A stretch of DNA of 64,000 nt from Sulfitobacter geojensis. Its GTDB lineage: Bacteria; Pseudomonadota; Alphaproteobacteria; Rhodobacterales; Rhodobacteraceae. The first letter of the stretch is position 1. Every line of letters starts with the position of its first letter. The notes below the pieces were generated by a model. The model was given only the letters and a program-made list of their open reading frames with translations, was not told the origin of the DNA and did not search any database. A program made the position numbers and the translations under genes. The stretch spans positions 186,001 to 250,000 of the forward strand of contig NZ_JASE01000005.1 in the NCBI RefSeq assembly GCF_000622325.1, in the 5' to 3' direction. Positions 24,390 through 33,233 of the stretch are shown here, piece by piece.

Positions 24390-26864
24390 CTATCTTCCCA
24401 GCAAAAGCGAATTGGGGTTACGTTCGATGGAGCGGGCCAAAGAGGCAAGAGCGTCAGCCGCTTTTTGAATATCTCGCATCGTGGTTTGTGCCTCGCGACT
24501 GATCTGGTCGCCCTTGTTATAGCCCTCAATGGTGCGCCCCGCTTGGGCGAACAGCGCGGTCAGGCGTTCCACGATCTTGGGCAGATCCTTGGACGACACC
24601 GCGATGCTGTCGGCGGCATTGCGGGCCGAGGCAAGCGTCTGGTTCACGTTTTCAATCGCGCCGCCCTCACGCAGTTCTTGCAAGGTATAATTCACCTCGT
24701 CCAACGCGCGTTTCAATGACCCCGGAAGCGCTTTGGCGTCCTCGGTCGCAACCACGGCTTCGGCGGCTTTGGTCAAGGCTGTCAGCTCCGCAATCAACTC
24801 GTTAACCTCAAGCGATTCCGCCTTGGCCGCAACCGCTTCGATCTGGGTGATCAGCGCGGGGACACCGGCAACGGAATTTTCCACGGTTTGGGCAGCGCTC
24901 ATTGCTGAATCCAGTACCTCGGAAATCTTGGCGGTGATGCGTTCCTGCTCCAGCTGCGCCACCAAGGCTTCGACCCGCACCAAGGTCGCATTCAGCGTAA
25001 CAGGGATGTTTTGCACATCGTCGGAGGCGACCAATCCTTGCACCTCGCCCAACAGCGAACGACCTTCGCTGAGGGTCACGTTGACCTCGTCCAACGTACG
25101 TTTGACCGCACCGGGCAATGCTTTGACGTCGTCGCTATCGACCATCGCTTCGGCGGATTTGATCAGGGCTGTGACTTCGGTCACCAACTCGTTCAGCTCA
25201 AGGGTTTCGACCTTGGCAGCCACTGCTTCGATTTGTGACAACAAGGCAGGCACACCCGCGACAGAGGTTTCTACCACACTGACCGCACCGGCAGCGGAGG
25301 TCAGCACCTCGGCCAGCTTGGTCGCGACCCGCTCTTTTTCCAACTCCGCGACAAGCGCTTCGACACGCTTCAACGTCGCATTCAGGCTCACAGGAATGTT
25401 GCGCACATCGTCGGAGGCGACCAGCCCCTGCACTTCACCCAGAAGCGCGCGCAAATCACCCGGTGTCGCGCGGATGTCTTCGCTGGACACCAGACTTTCG
25501 GCGGAATCCATAAAGGTGATGGCAGAATTCAGCAGTTCTTCGATCGGCAGATTATTGATGCGGGTAAACACCCCCTCAACTGTAGCAGAGGCATCAGAGG
25601 TTTCATTCTGCGTTGTCGGCAGTACAGGCAGATCATCAACTTCGCCCACCAGTCGCGCGGACGGGCTGTCTTCCACCATCACAAGTTCGACTTTCAGCCC
25701 ACCCGTCAACAAACTTGCAGAAGCAAGTCGCGCGCGCAGGCCAGCAACAACACGGTTCTGCAAAAAGGCCAAAGCCGCTTCGCTTGTGACTTCGTCAGGC
25801 AGGCCCAGACGCGCGGGTTGGATGGACAGAATTACGTTCAGACGCACACGGCTGTCGCCGAATTGGTCATAGTTGACGATGCCCGAAAGCGATTCAACTT
25901 CGCCGATTTTCAAACCACTCAGTTCAACAGGTGCGCCAACGGTCAGGCCAGAGATATTCTCGTCAAAGATTACGCTGACGCCCAGCGGTTCAACCTCCGA
26001 CGCGTTGAAAACAGAATTGCGGGCAGTTTCACGGTCAGGGAAAACTTCAAAAACGGTGCCGTCCGACACGCGCCCCCCGCCTGACACAAACGTGTCAAAG
26101 GTGATCCCGCCGCCGATCAGTGTCGCAAGCGAGGAGAAATCGATTTCGGCACCCGCCGTGCCGATGCTGACACTAAAACCGGAGGCATCCCAAAAACGGG
26201 TCGACTGGTTGATCAAATTGCGGTGGTCTTCAAAAATCAGCGCCTCGACAATCGCAAAATTACCCCGCTGAGAAATCCGCGCGCGGCCGATCCGGCCCAC
26301 TTCGATGCCTTTGTACAAGATCGGGGCGTTATCGGTCAGCTGGCTGTTGGCCACGGTGCGAAAGGCAATCTCAAGTCCACCCTGCCCCGGACGGATCAAA
26401 GGCGCTTCGGACGCGCCGCTGAAAGATGCGGGTACGGGCCCTTGCTGATCATCCCATGATCCCTCGATATACACACCGCTCAGCACTGTGCTGAGGCCGG
26501 TGATACCCTGCGCTGACACCTCGGGCTGCACGATCCAGAACACCGCACCATTGTCGATAAACGGGGCCACATCCTTGTCCACGCGAACATGCGCCTGAAC
26601 ACGCGTTAAACCACTGGCAAAGCTGACCTTTTCAACAACGCCAACCGTCACATCCCGATACCGCAACTCCGTCTCGCCGGATTTGATGCCCGCGCCGGTT
26701 TCAAATTCGATGGTGATGATCGGACCACGGGCGGTATAGGACTGCCAAGCGACAAACAGCGCGACAAGCAACGCACCAAGCGGGATGATCCACACCACGG
26801 ATGCGCCACTAAGAAAAGCTTTGCGGGCGGGCGAAACAGACACTTGTGGCACGTCATCAGTCAT
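24390..26864 (-). CDS. pqiB: PqiB-like MCE-domain protein (MlaD family) with duplicated C-terminal repeat
   Basis: An 824-residue periplasm-spanning protein that should form a lipid-conducting tube. One N-terminal membrane segment (VVWIIPLGALLVALFVAW) precedes three MCE domains, recognised by GIKSGETELRYRDVTVG, DNAPILYKGIEVGRIG and ISGLTVGAPVELSGLKIG. A long helical C-terminal part follows. It is much longer than E. coli PqiB (about 545) because of two tandem copies of a 130-residue segment beginning LGEVQGLVASDDV. The ATG at 26862-26864 overlaps the second pqiA gene by 8 bp. Confidence 0.9.
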   Translation of the reverse strand: MTDDVPQVSVSPARKAFLSGASVVWIIPLGALLVALFVAWQSYTARGPIITIEFETGAGIKSGETELRYRDVTVGVVEKVSFASGLTRVQAHVRVDKDVAPFIDNGAVFWIVQPEVSAQGITGLSTVLSGVYIEGSWDDQQGPVPASFSGASEAPLIRPGQGGLEIAFRTVANSQLTDNAPILYKGIEVGRIGRARISQRGNFAIVEALIFEDHRNLINQSTRFWDASGFSVSIGTAGAEIDFSSLATLIGGGITFDTFVSGGGRVSDGTVFEVFPDRETARNSVFNASEVEPLGVSVIFDENISGLTVGAPVELSGLKIGEVESLSGIVNYDQFGDSRVRLNVILSIQPARLGLPDEVTSEAALAFLQNRVVAGLRARLASASLLTGGLKVELVMVEDSPSARLVGEVDDLPVLPTTQNETSDASATVEGVFTRINNLPIEELLNSAITFMDSAESLVSSEDIRATPGDLRALLGEVQGLVASDDVRNIPVSLNATLKRVEALVAELEKERVATKLAEVLTSAAGAVSVVETSVAGVPALLSQIEAVAAKVETLELNELVTEVTALIKSAEAMVDSDDVKALPGAVKRTLDEVNVTLSEGRSLLGEVQGLVASDDVQNIPVTLNATLVRVEALVAQLEQERITAKISEVLDSAMSAAQTVENSVAGVPALITQIEAVAAKAESLEVNELIAELTALTKAAEAVVATEDAKALPGSLKRALDEVNYTLQELREGGAIENVNQTLASARNAADSIAVSSKDLPKIVERLTALFAQAGRTIEGYNKGDQISREAQTTMRDIQKAADALASLARSIERNPNSLLLGR
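24671..25450 (-). repeat. 390-bp tandem duplication inside pqiB
   Basis: Two adjacent 390-bp units (about 25061-25450 and 24671-25060) encode near-identical 130-residue segments. Both begin LGEVQGLVASDDV and contain SVAGVPAL, QIEAVAAK and ALPG. The anchor CATCGTCGGAGGCGACCA recurs exactly 390 bp apart. The spacing keeps the frame, so the helical barrel region is simply longer. Confidence 0.8.
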
Positions 26865-27516
26865 CGTGTTTCGAACCCTCATTTTCGGCCTGTGCATCCC
26901 AGATCATACGGGAATCAAAAGCCTGAGCAGACAGCATGGTAAATATTACCGACAGGGCAAAGAAAATCGCAGCCGGACCGGGGTTTATTGACGCCAGTGT
27001 CTTGAGTTGCACCAGCGCTGACAGGATCGCAACCACAAAGATGTCGATCATCGACCAGCGCCCGATGTATTCCACCACCTCATAAAGCATCTGGCGGCGG
27101 TAGTTCGAAACGCGGGTTGGTGTTTTTACGCTCACGGCGAGATAGGCAACAGCCCAGAATTTGGCCAGCGGGATCACCACCGATGCAAACAGGATGATCG
27201 CCGCAATGCCAAAGCTGCCGTGATGCGCCAGTTCGACCGCGCCGGAAACTATCGTGCTTTCGTCGACCTGAAACAGCGTTTGAGTACGCAGCATCGGATA
27301 GACATTGGCCGGGATGTAGCAAAGCGCACCCATGACCCAGAAGGCCCAGACTCGTTGCAGGCTAAGCGGATCGCGCGATTGCAGTTTGTGCCCGCAGCGC
27401 CCGCAGACAGCCGTGTCCATCGGCCACGCCTTGGTGCAGCGGCGGCAGGCGACAATGCCCAAGCTGCGTGCGCTCACGAATTTTTCGGATGTTCCAGACG
27501 ATACCATACTGACCAT
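26857..27516 (-). CDS. pqiA: PqiA-like membrane protein, second half
   Basis: A 219-residue protein with one PqiA domain. The N-terminal zinc-ribbon Cys pairs (VACRRCTKAW and AVCGRCGHKL) are followed by about four membrane segments. It corresponds to the second of the two domains found in the single E. coli PqiA. It overlaps the preceding pqiA-like gene by 43 bp and pqiB by 8 bp, so all three are co-translated. Confidence 0.85.
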   Translation of the reverse strand: MVSMVSSGTSEKFVSARSLGIVACRRCTKAWPMDTAVCGRCGHKLQSRDPLSLQRVWAFWVMGALCYIPANVYPMLRTQTLFQVDESTIVSGAVELAHHGSFGIAAIILFASVVIPLAKFWAVAYLAVSVKTPTRVSNYRRQMLYEVVEYIGRWSMIDIFVVAILSALVQLKTLASINPGPAAIFFALSVIFTMLSAQAFDSRMIWDAQAENEGSKHDD

Positions 27517-28121
27517 TTACACATAAAACTGTCTTGCGCGATGACAAGAACAACAAGAATTCCAAACATCCAGAACGCCGGACCAAAACCGACCGTCGCC
27601 AGATCGGCTACTTTGACCAGCGCCACAGCACAGCCAATCGCGAAAATTTCGGCCATTGACCACGGGCGCAATGCCTCGGAAATACGAAACGCGCGAATGG
27701 CGTGGCGTGCGGCGGGACGATCCAGCACAACAGGCACCAGCACATAAAGGGTCAGCAGCACCCGCGCGAGCGGTACAAAAATGATCAGCGCGGCCGTCGC
27801 CAGCGATAGAACGATCATCGGCCCGCCCGAAAACGCCAATGCGGCATCAAGGATAGAGACCGCGTTTTTGTTACCGGCCGCATCAATTGTCAGAAACGGA
27901 AATACCGCCGCGCCAATGATCAGGAACAGCACGGCAAGGGCAACGGCAATGATATGCAAACCGGCATTGCGGCGCGGCGCGATCAGCACCTTGTGGCACC
28001 GCTGACAGACCGCGCGCTCACCGTTTTCGGGTTTTTTCATCCGGTAGGCCGCGTCGCATTGCGGACAGACAATCAAGTCATCCAGCAGGGCCGTGGGATC
28101 AGAGGCGGCGAAATCCTTCAT
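27474..28121 (-). CDS. pqiA: PqiA-like membrane protein, first half
   Basis: A 215-residue single PqiA domain: zinc-ribbon pairs VCPQCDAAYR and VCQRCHKVL, then about four hydrophobic segments beginning IIAVALAVLFLIIGAAVFPF. With the downstream paralogue it makes up the two-domain PqiA inner-membrane component of the lipid-transport system. It is the first gene of the operon. Confidence 0.85.
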   Translation of the reverse strand: MKDFAASDPTALLDDLIVCPQCDAAYRMKKPENGERAVCQRCHKVLIAPRRNAGLHIIAVALAVLFLIIGAAVFPFLTIDAAGNKNAVSILDAALAFSGGPMIVLSLATAALIIFVPLARVLLTLYVLVPVVLDRPAARHAIRAFRISEALRPWSMAEIFAIGCAVALVKVADLATVGFGPAFWMFGILVVLVIAQDSFMCKWSVWYRLEHPKNS

Positions 28122-28158
28122 CGCGTAAAGATATAGGATTTATCCCCCATGTTACACC

Positions 28159-29178
28159 TCAATTCGCAGAGGATCTAAGCGGTCGAAAACGCGGGGCGGG
28201 GGCCGCTTGCAGCACCGCGTCGCGACGGACCAAAGTGGCACGCTGCGCCATATGGGGATGGTTTTCAGCCTCGGAAAAACTCAGCACGGGCGTGACACAA
28301 GCGTCGCTGCCATCAAAGATCTTGGCCCAGTCATCACGACTGCGTGAAGCGAATATCTGCGCGAATTCCGCCGTGCGGGCTGGCCAGTTCGTTCTGTCAT
28401 TCTGGTCCTTGCCATAAACGGCAGGCAGCCCGGTTTTTTCCAACAAAATGGCAAAGAACTGCGGCTCCAACGCCCCGACTGCGACAAACTTGCCATCCGC
28501 GCAGGTGTAGCACCGGTAAAACGGCGCGGCCCCGTCCAGCCAGTTCGACGCGCGGTCCTCGCGCCAACTGCCCTGCGCCAACATCGCATGGATCAGCCCC
28601 ATCATCGCGGGCACCCCATCTACCATCGCGGCATCTACAACCTGTCCCTTTCCGGTGACGCCCCGTTCGATCACCGCTGAAAGGATGCCAAAGATCAGGA
28701 ACATCGTGCCGCCCCCGTAATCCGCCACAAGGTTCAGCGGCGGCACAGGCGGTGCGCCCCCCTCCCCCATCGCGTTCAACGCGCCGGTCAGCCCCAGATA
28801 ATTGATGTCATGGCCCGCCATATGCGCCCAAGGGCCCGTCTGGCCCCAACCGGTCATGCGCGCATAGATCAAATTTTCAGGGCAGGTTTCCGGTCCCAGA
28901 CCCAAGCGTTCCATCACACCGGGCCGGAATCCTTCGATCAACACGTCACTTGCGTCGATCACGTCGCGCGCCGCTTTAATTCCTGCATCGGACTTGAGAT
29001 CCATAACAACCGATTGTTTGCCCCGCCGGTTAATGTCGGCCGGATCCGGCACAACTTCCTTGCGATCAACCGTCGTGACCTGCGCCCCCAAGTCTGCCAG
29101 CAATTGACCTGCCAGCGGCGCAGGGCCAAGGCCGGAAAACTCGACGACTTTCAATGATGCCAACGGACCTTTGTTCAT
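28159..29178 (-). CDS. Alpha-methylacyl-CoA racemase-like CoA transferase family III protein
   Basis: A 339-residue CaiB/BaiF-fold enzyme. GLGPAPLAGQLLADLGA and NRRGKQSVVMDLK are the CoA-binding N-terminal region. The racemase catalytic set is visible: His in AGHDINYLGLTG, Asp in VADYGGGTMFL and Glu in AVGALEPQFF. This favours alpha-methylacyl-CoA racemase over a CoA transferase. It would epimerise 2-methyl-branched acyl-CoA before beta-oxidation. It stands alone, convergent with nothing and divergent from the glutamate-synthase-like gene. Confidence 0.85.
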   Translation of the reverse strand: MNKGPLASLKVVEFSGLGPAPLAGQLLADLGAQVTTVDRKEVVPDPADINRRGKQSVVMDLKSDAGIKAARDVIDASDVLIEGFRPGVMERLGLGPETCPENLIYARMTGWGQTGPWAHMAGHDINYLGLTGALNAMGEGGAPPVPPLNLVADYGGGTMFLIFGILSAVIERGVTGKGQVVDAAMVDGVPAMMGLIHAMLAQGSWREDRASNWLDGAAPFYRCYTCADGKFVAVGALEPQFFAILLEKTGLPAVYGKDQNDRTNWPARTAEFAQIFASRSRDDWAKIFDGSDACVTPVLSFSEAENHPHMAQRATLVRRDAVLQAAPAPRFRPLRSSAN

Positions 29179-29292
29179 ATCTGTTCCTTAACCACGGGCT
29201 GTTGATGATCTGTAACACAGCAAGAGCTTGCGAAACCTGCCAATCCCGTCACACTAAGGCAAACGCCAATGTGACAGCACGATAGGAACGAT

Positions 29293-30915
29293 ATGCCAGA
29301 CTTGGGGTCGATGACCAGATTTACCACTTTCGCCGCCGCCGGTGCCCTGACGCTGGTCAGCTTTATCCTGATTTTCACATGGAGCGGCTGGTTCGTCCTG
29401 CCTTTCGCCCTGTTTGCTGCCCTTACAGGTATGGGTATCTATGATGTCACCCAAATCAAACATTCGATCCTGCGCAACTATCCTGTGCTGGGTCACATGC
29501 GTTTCTTTTTCGAAGGAATCCGCCCCGAGATCCGGCAATATCTGATCGAATCCGACCAAGACGAAGAACCCTTCAGCCGCGACAGCCGGTCCCTGGTCTA
29601 TCAACGCGCCAAGGGTGAAGAGGATTCGCGCCCCTTCGGCACACGGATGCGGGTCTATGATGCAGGATATTCGTGGATTACCCATTCGGTCGCCCCCGTA
29701 CATATCCATGACTTCGACTTTCGCACAACGATCGGCGGACCGCAGTGCACCAAACCCTATTCAGCGTCACTTTATAACATCTCTGCGATGAGTTTTGGAT
29801 CACTCTCGGCCAATGCCATTCAGGCGCTGAATACCGGTGCAAAGCTTGGTGGTTTTGCCCATGACACCGGCGAAGGATCGGTCAGCCGCTATCACAAAGC
29901 GGGCGGTGGTGATCTGATCTATCAACTGGCCTCCGGTTATTTCGGCAGCCGCGCGGCGGACGGGTCATTCGACCCTGACAAGTTCCGCGAAACGGCCTCG
30001 CTTGAGCAGATCAAGATGATCGAGCTCAAGCTCAGCCAGGGGGCCAAACCCGGTCATGGCGGGATGCTGCCCGCGTCCAAGATCACTCCCGAAATTGCAG
30101 AGGCACGCGGCGTACCGATGGGCAAGGATTGCGTGTCCCCTGCCGCTCACTCCGCTTTCTCCACACCCATCGAAATGATGGAATTCATTGGCCGGCTGCG
30201 CGAATTGTCGGGCGGCAAACCGGTGGGTTTCAAACTGTGCATCGGGCACCGGCGTGAATTCATGTGCATGGTGAAAGCCATGTTAGAGACTGGTATCACC
30301 CCGGACTTCATCGTTGTTGACGGTACCGAGGGCGGCACAGGCGCGGCACCGGTCGAATTTTCGAACCACGTCGGCATGCCGATGATTGAAGGGCTGACTT
30401 TTGTGCACAACACACTGCGCGGTGCTGGACTGCGCGACAAAATCAAGATCGGCGCAGCGGGCAAGGTTGTGTCGGCCTTTGATATTGCGCGGGCGCTGGC
30501 TTTGGGCGCGGACTGGTGCAATTCGGCACGCGGGTACATGTTTGCGATCGGGTGTATTCAGGCGCAGGCATGTCACACCAATCACTGCCCTGTCGGTGTC
30601 GCAACGCAAGACAAAACCCGCATGCGCGCCCTTGACGTCGGGCACAAAAGCGAACGCGTCGCCCGTTTTCACCGCAACACGATGGAGGCGCTGGGCGAGA
30701 TGACCGGCGCTGCCGGTCTGCACCATCCCAGCGATTTTCTGCCCCACCATATGATGCTGCGTCAGGGTGACAAAAGCATGGTCGAGGCCAAAGATGTCTA
30801 TGGTTACCTGCCCGAAGGGTATTTACTGGATGATGATGCCGAAGATTTCAACGGCAACAAAAACCGCTGGTCCCGCGCGCGCGCAGAAACCTTTGCACCC
30901 GTGGAACAGATCTAG
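29293..30915 (+). CDS. FMN-binding glutamate synthase family protein, stand-alone with membrane segments
   Basis: A 540-residue protein with the FMN and Fe-S half of glutamate synthase (GltB central/FMN region). Two hydrophobic segments (residues about 15-55) precede the core. The flavin-binding SAMSFGSLSANAIQAL, GEGSVSRYH, LSQGAKPGHGGMLPA, VVDGTEGGTGAAP and CIQAQACHTNHCPVG are typical; the last carries the cluster Cys. No amidotransferase domain or small subunit is nearby, so glutamate synthesis is doubtful. Its actual reaction is unknown. Confidence 0.85.
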   Translation: MPDLGSMTRFTTFAAAGALTLVSFILIFTWSGWFVLPFALFAALTGMGIYDVTQIKHSILRNYPVLGHMRFFFEGIRPEIRQYLIESDQDEEPFSRDSRSLVYQRAKGEEDSRPFGTRMRVYDAGYSWITHSVAPVHIHDFDFRTTIGGPQCTKPYSASLYNISAMSFGSLSANAIQALNTGAKLGGFAHDTGEGSVSRYHKAGGGDLIYQLASGYFGSRAADGSFDPDKFRETASLEQIKMIELKLSQGAKPGHGGMLPASKITPEIAEARGVPMGKDCVSPAAHSAFSTPIEMMEFIGRLRELSGGKPVGFKLCIGHRREFMCMVKAMLETGITPDFIVVDGTEGGTGAAPVEFSNHVGMPMIEGLTFVHNTLRGAGLRDKIKIGAAGKVVSAFDIARALALGADWCNSARGYMFAIGCIQAQACHTNHCPVGVATQDKTRMRALDVGHKSERVARFHRNTMEALGEMTGAAGLHHPSDFLPHHMMLRQGDKSMVEAKDVYGYLPEGYLLDDDAEDFNGNKNRWSRARAETFAPVEQI

Positions 30916-31787
30916 AAAGTTTCTTGCAGGGGCGTCACCGGGTGGTTTTCCTTGAGCCACGCCTCAATCTGCGCGTTCAGTGCCGCCCCGTAGAGCACCA
31001 GAAAACTGGTGATCCATAGCCAGATCAACATCGCCACCACCGCGCCAATCGACCCGTAAACCTGATTGTAATTGCCGAAATTGGTGACGTAATAGGAAAA
31101 ACCAAGGGACAGGATTACCCAAAGCGCAACGGCAACAATTGCACCCGCAGAGAGCCAGCGAAACCGCGCAACCTTGCGATTGGGACCATAGCGGTACAGC
31201 AATCCGACACCCGCAAACAACACCACAATCGCTACGATCCAGCGCAATCCGTCAATCAACAAGGTGCCGATCAGCCCAAGCGGGAAAAACGCCAGCAGCA
31301 CGGGGATCACCACAAGGCTGATCAATGCGACCAGGCCGACGCCAACCAACGCGGCCGTCAGCATCAGCGCCCGCAAATAATGCCATGCAGTGTTGCGGTT
31401 GGGTTGAAAGTAGACAGAATTCAGCCCGATGATCATTGCGCCAACCCCTGCACGTGCTGACCAAAGCGCGAGAAAAAGGGAAACCACTCCAGCCCAGCCC
31501 AACGTATCACTGCTCGCAGAGACAAGGCTGACGACCTGTTGGTGAATGATCTCGAACACATCCGCTGGCATCAACTCGCGCAGGTCTTCCAGTTGCGCGA
31601 CGACCTCTGCCGGATCGGCAATGATCCCGGCCATGGCAATCAGCGCCGCCAAGGCGGGAAACAACGACAGCATGGAAAAGAACGCGACACCGGCAGAAAT
31701 CAACGCCAGATTACTTTCGCCAATCTGGGTTACGCTGGACTTGAACACATCCCAATACCCGCGAAAACCAAGTCTGGAGATTTGCAT
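30912..31787 (-). CDS. YihY/BrkB-family inner-membrane protein
   Basis: A 291-residue protein with about six membrane segments and the YihY signature SNLALISAGVAFFSMLSLFP near the N-terminus; RWLSAGAIVAVALW and YGSIGAVVAMLIWLWI follow. Despite the old RNase BN name the family is membrane-bound, and recent work on relatives points to envelope lipid transport. It converges on the preceding gene with a 4-bp overlap. Confidence 0.88.
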   Translation of the reverse strand: MQISRLGFRGYWDVFKSSVTQIGESNLALISAGVAFFSMLSLFPALAALIAMAGIIADPAEVVAQLEDLRELMPADVFEIIHQQVVSLVSASSDTLGWAGVVSLFLALWSARAGVGAMIIGLNSVYFQPNRNTAWHYLRALMLTAALVGVGLVALISLVVIPVLLAFFPLGLIGTLLIDGLRWIVAIVVLFAGVGLLYRYGPNRKVARFRWLSAGAIVAVALWVILSLGFSYYVTNFGNYNQVYGSIGAVVAMLIWLWITSFLVLYGAALNAQIEAWLKENHPVTPLQETF

Positions 31788-31941
31788 TTGTACCAGTTCT
31801 CCCTAGCCCCTTTTACAAATGGGGCGCACTGGCGCTGCTGGCAAGGAAAAACCGGTTGGCTGTAAACCTTGCCGCGCGCGAAATTGCTCTTGCAGTGCCG
31901 CGCGCTTGCGCGATGATGCCGCCAGATCGAAAGGACATCAC

Positions 31942-33195
31942 ATGACCATTGCCGACCCTTCCCTGACCCGTGCCATCCGTGACCGCTTTGCCCATGTGGA
32001 CAACTGTCCGTTCTCTGGTCCGCGCATCTTTTTCGAAAACGCAGGGGGGGCGTTGACGTTGAATTCGGTGGTTGAAACCTCTGCCAAATTCGCGGCCATT
32101 CCGGATAACCAGGGGCGGGGAAATGCCGCATCACACGCGTTGGTTGCTGTGATCAAACAGGCCAAAACCGATATGGCGCTGTTCTTTAACGCGCCCGACG
32201 GCCAGTTTTTTGTAGGTGAGTCCGGCACCGAACTGACCTTTCGTCTGATCCGCACCGCTGTCATGGGCGCGCCTGAGGGCGGCAAGGTGATTGGGTCGTC
32301 GGTAGAGCATCCCGCGTCGCGCAGTGCCGCGCTGCATTGGGCCGATGTGGCGGGCAAGGATTACATCAATGTACCGCATGACGATGCCACCGGTCAGGTA
32401 ACGGCGCAGGCCTACGCCGCGGCCATGACGCCGGACGTGCGTGTTGCAACGATCCTGCATACCTCTCCGGTTACGGGTATCGGCAATGATGTACCCGCCA
32501 TTGTGTCAGCCATTCGCGCAGTCGCGCCGGATGCCTTTGTCATCGTTGACGGCATTCAGCACGCCAGTCACGGACGTATCGATATCGCCAGCTATGACAT
32601 CGACGGTTATGTTGTGTCCCCCTACAAGGTGTTTTCGCGCCATGGGTACGGTGTCGCTTGGGCGTCCGACCGGCTGACCGCGCTGCCAATTGAAACTTTG
32701 AAAGATGGCCCCGTCGGCAATTGGGAAATGGGAACGCGCGACACGGGGGCCTATGCGACCTTCAGCGATGTTGTAAATTATTTTGACTGGTTGGGCGGTG
32801 AAACCTCTGACGCAACAGACCCGCGTGCGCGGATCGAAGCCGCAGGTGCCGCGATCCACGCCCATGAAAAATCCCTGACCGATGCGATGCTGAACGGGGT
32901 GGATAACCTGCCCGGACTGGCCGATCTACCCGGGGTCACGATCCTTGGCGGACGGGATAATCCTGATCGCGAAGGCCTGGTCAGTTTTGCACTGGATCAC
33001 GTCCCAACCAGCGATATCGTTGACCAATTGAACGCGCAGGGCATTCGCACCCACATCCGTCGTGCGGATCATTATTCTGGCAATATTCTTAACCCTCTCG
33101 GGCTTGAGGCAGCGGTCCGCGTATCGCTGTGCCACTACAACACCCTTGAAGAAGTGCGTAATTTACTTGCAGCGATGAAGGATATCGCCGGCTAG
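31942..33195 (+). CDS. Class V aminotransferase / cysteine desulfurase-like protein
   Basis: A 417-residue PLP enzyme of fold type I. FFENAGGALTLNS opens the domain, DGIQHASHGRIDI carries the PLP-contacting Asp and His, and the Schiff-base Lys is in YVVSPYKVFSRHG. C-terminal GIRTHIRRADHY and AAVRVSLCHYNTLEEV match SufS-type proteins annotated as cysteine desulfurase-like. No Fe-S genes adjoin it. The frame opens at 31819, but the ATG at 31942, after AAAGGAC, starts the conserved region. Confidence 0.85.
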   Translation: MTIADPSLTRAIRDRFAHVDNCPFSGPRIFFENAGGALTLNSVVETSAKFAAIPDNQGRGNAASHALVAVIKQAKTDMALFFNAPDGQFFVGESGTELTFRLIRTAVMGAPEGGKVIGSSVEHPASRSAALHWADVAGKDYINVPHDDATGQVTAQAYAAAMTPDVRVATILHTSPVTGIGNDVPAIVSAIRAVAPDAFVIVDGIQHASHGRIDIASYDIDGYVVSPYKVFSRHGYGVAWASDRLTALPIETLKDGPVGNWEMGTRDTGAYATFSDVVNYFDWLGGETSDATDPRARIEAAGAAIHAHEKSLTDAMLNGVDNLPGLADLPGVTILGGRDNPDREGLVSFALDHVPTSDIVDQLNAQGIRTHIRRADHYSGNILNPLGLEAAVRVSLCHYNTLEEVRNLLAAMKDIAG

Positions 33196-33233
33196 CTCTT
33201 GCCAATACCGATGAACAGAGAAACGATGCCCGT

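Noticed and set aside
24733-25872. 379-codon Ser/Thr-rich open frame on the plus strand
   Set aside because: It is antisense to the pqiB helical repeats, has biased composition and no ribosome binding site; a by-product of GC-rich codon use.
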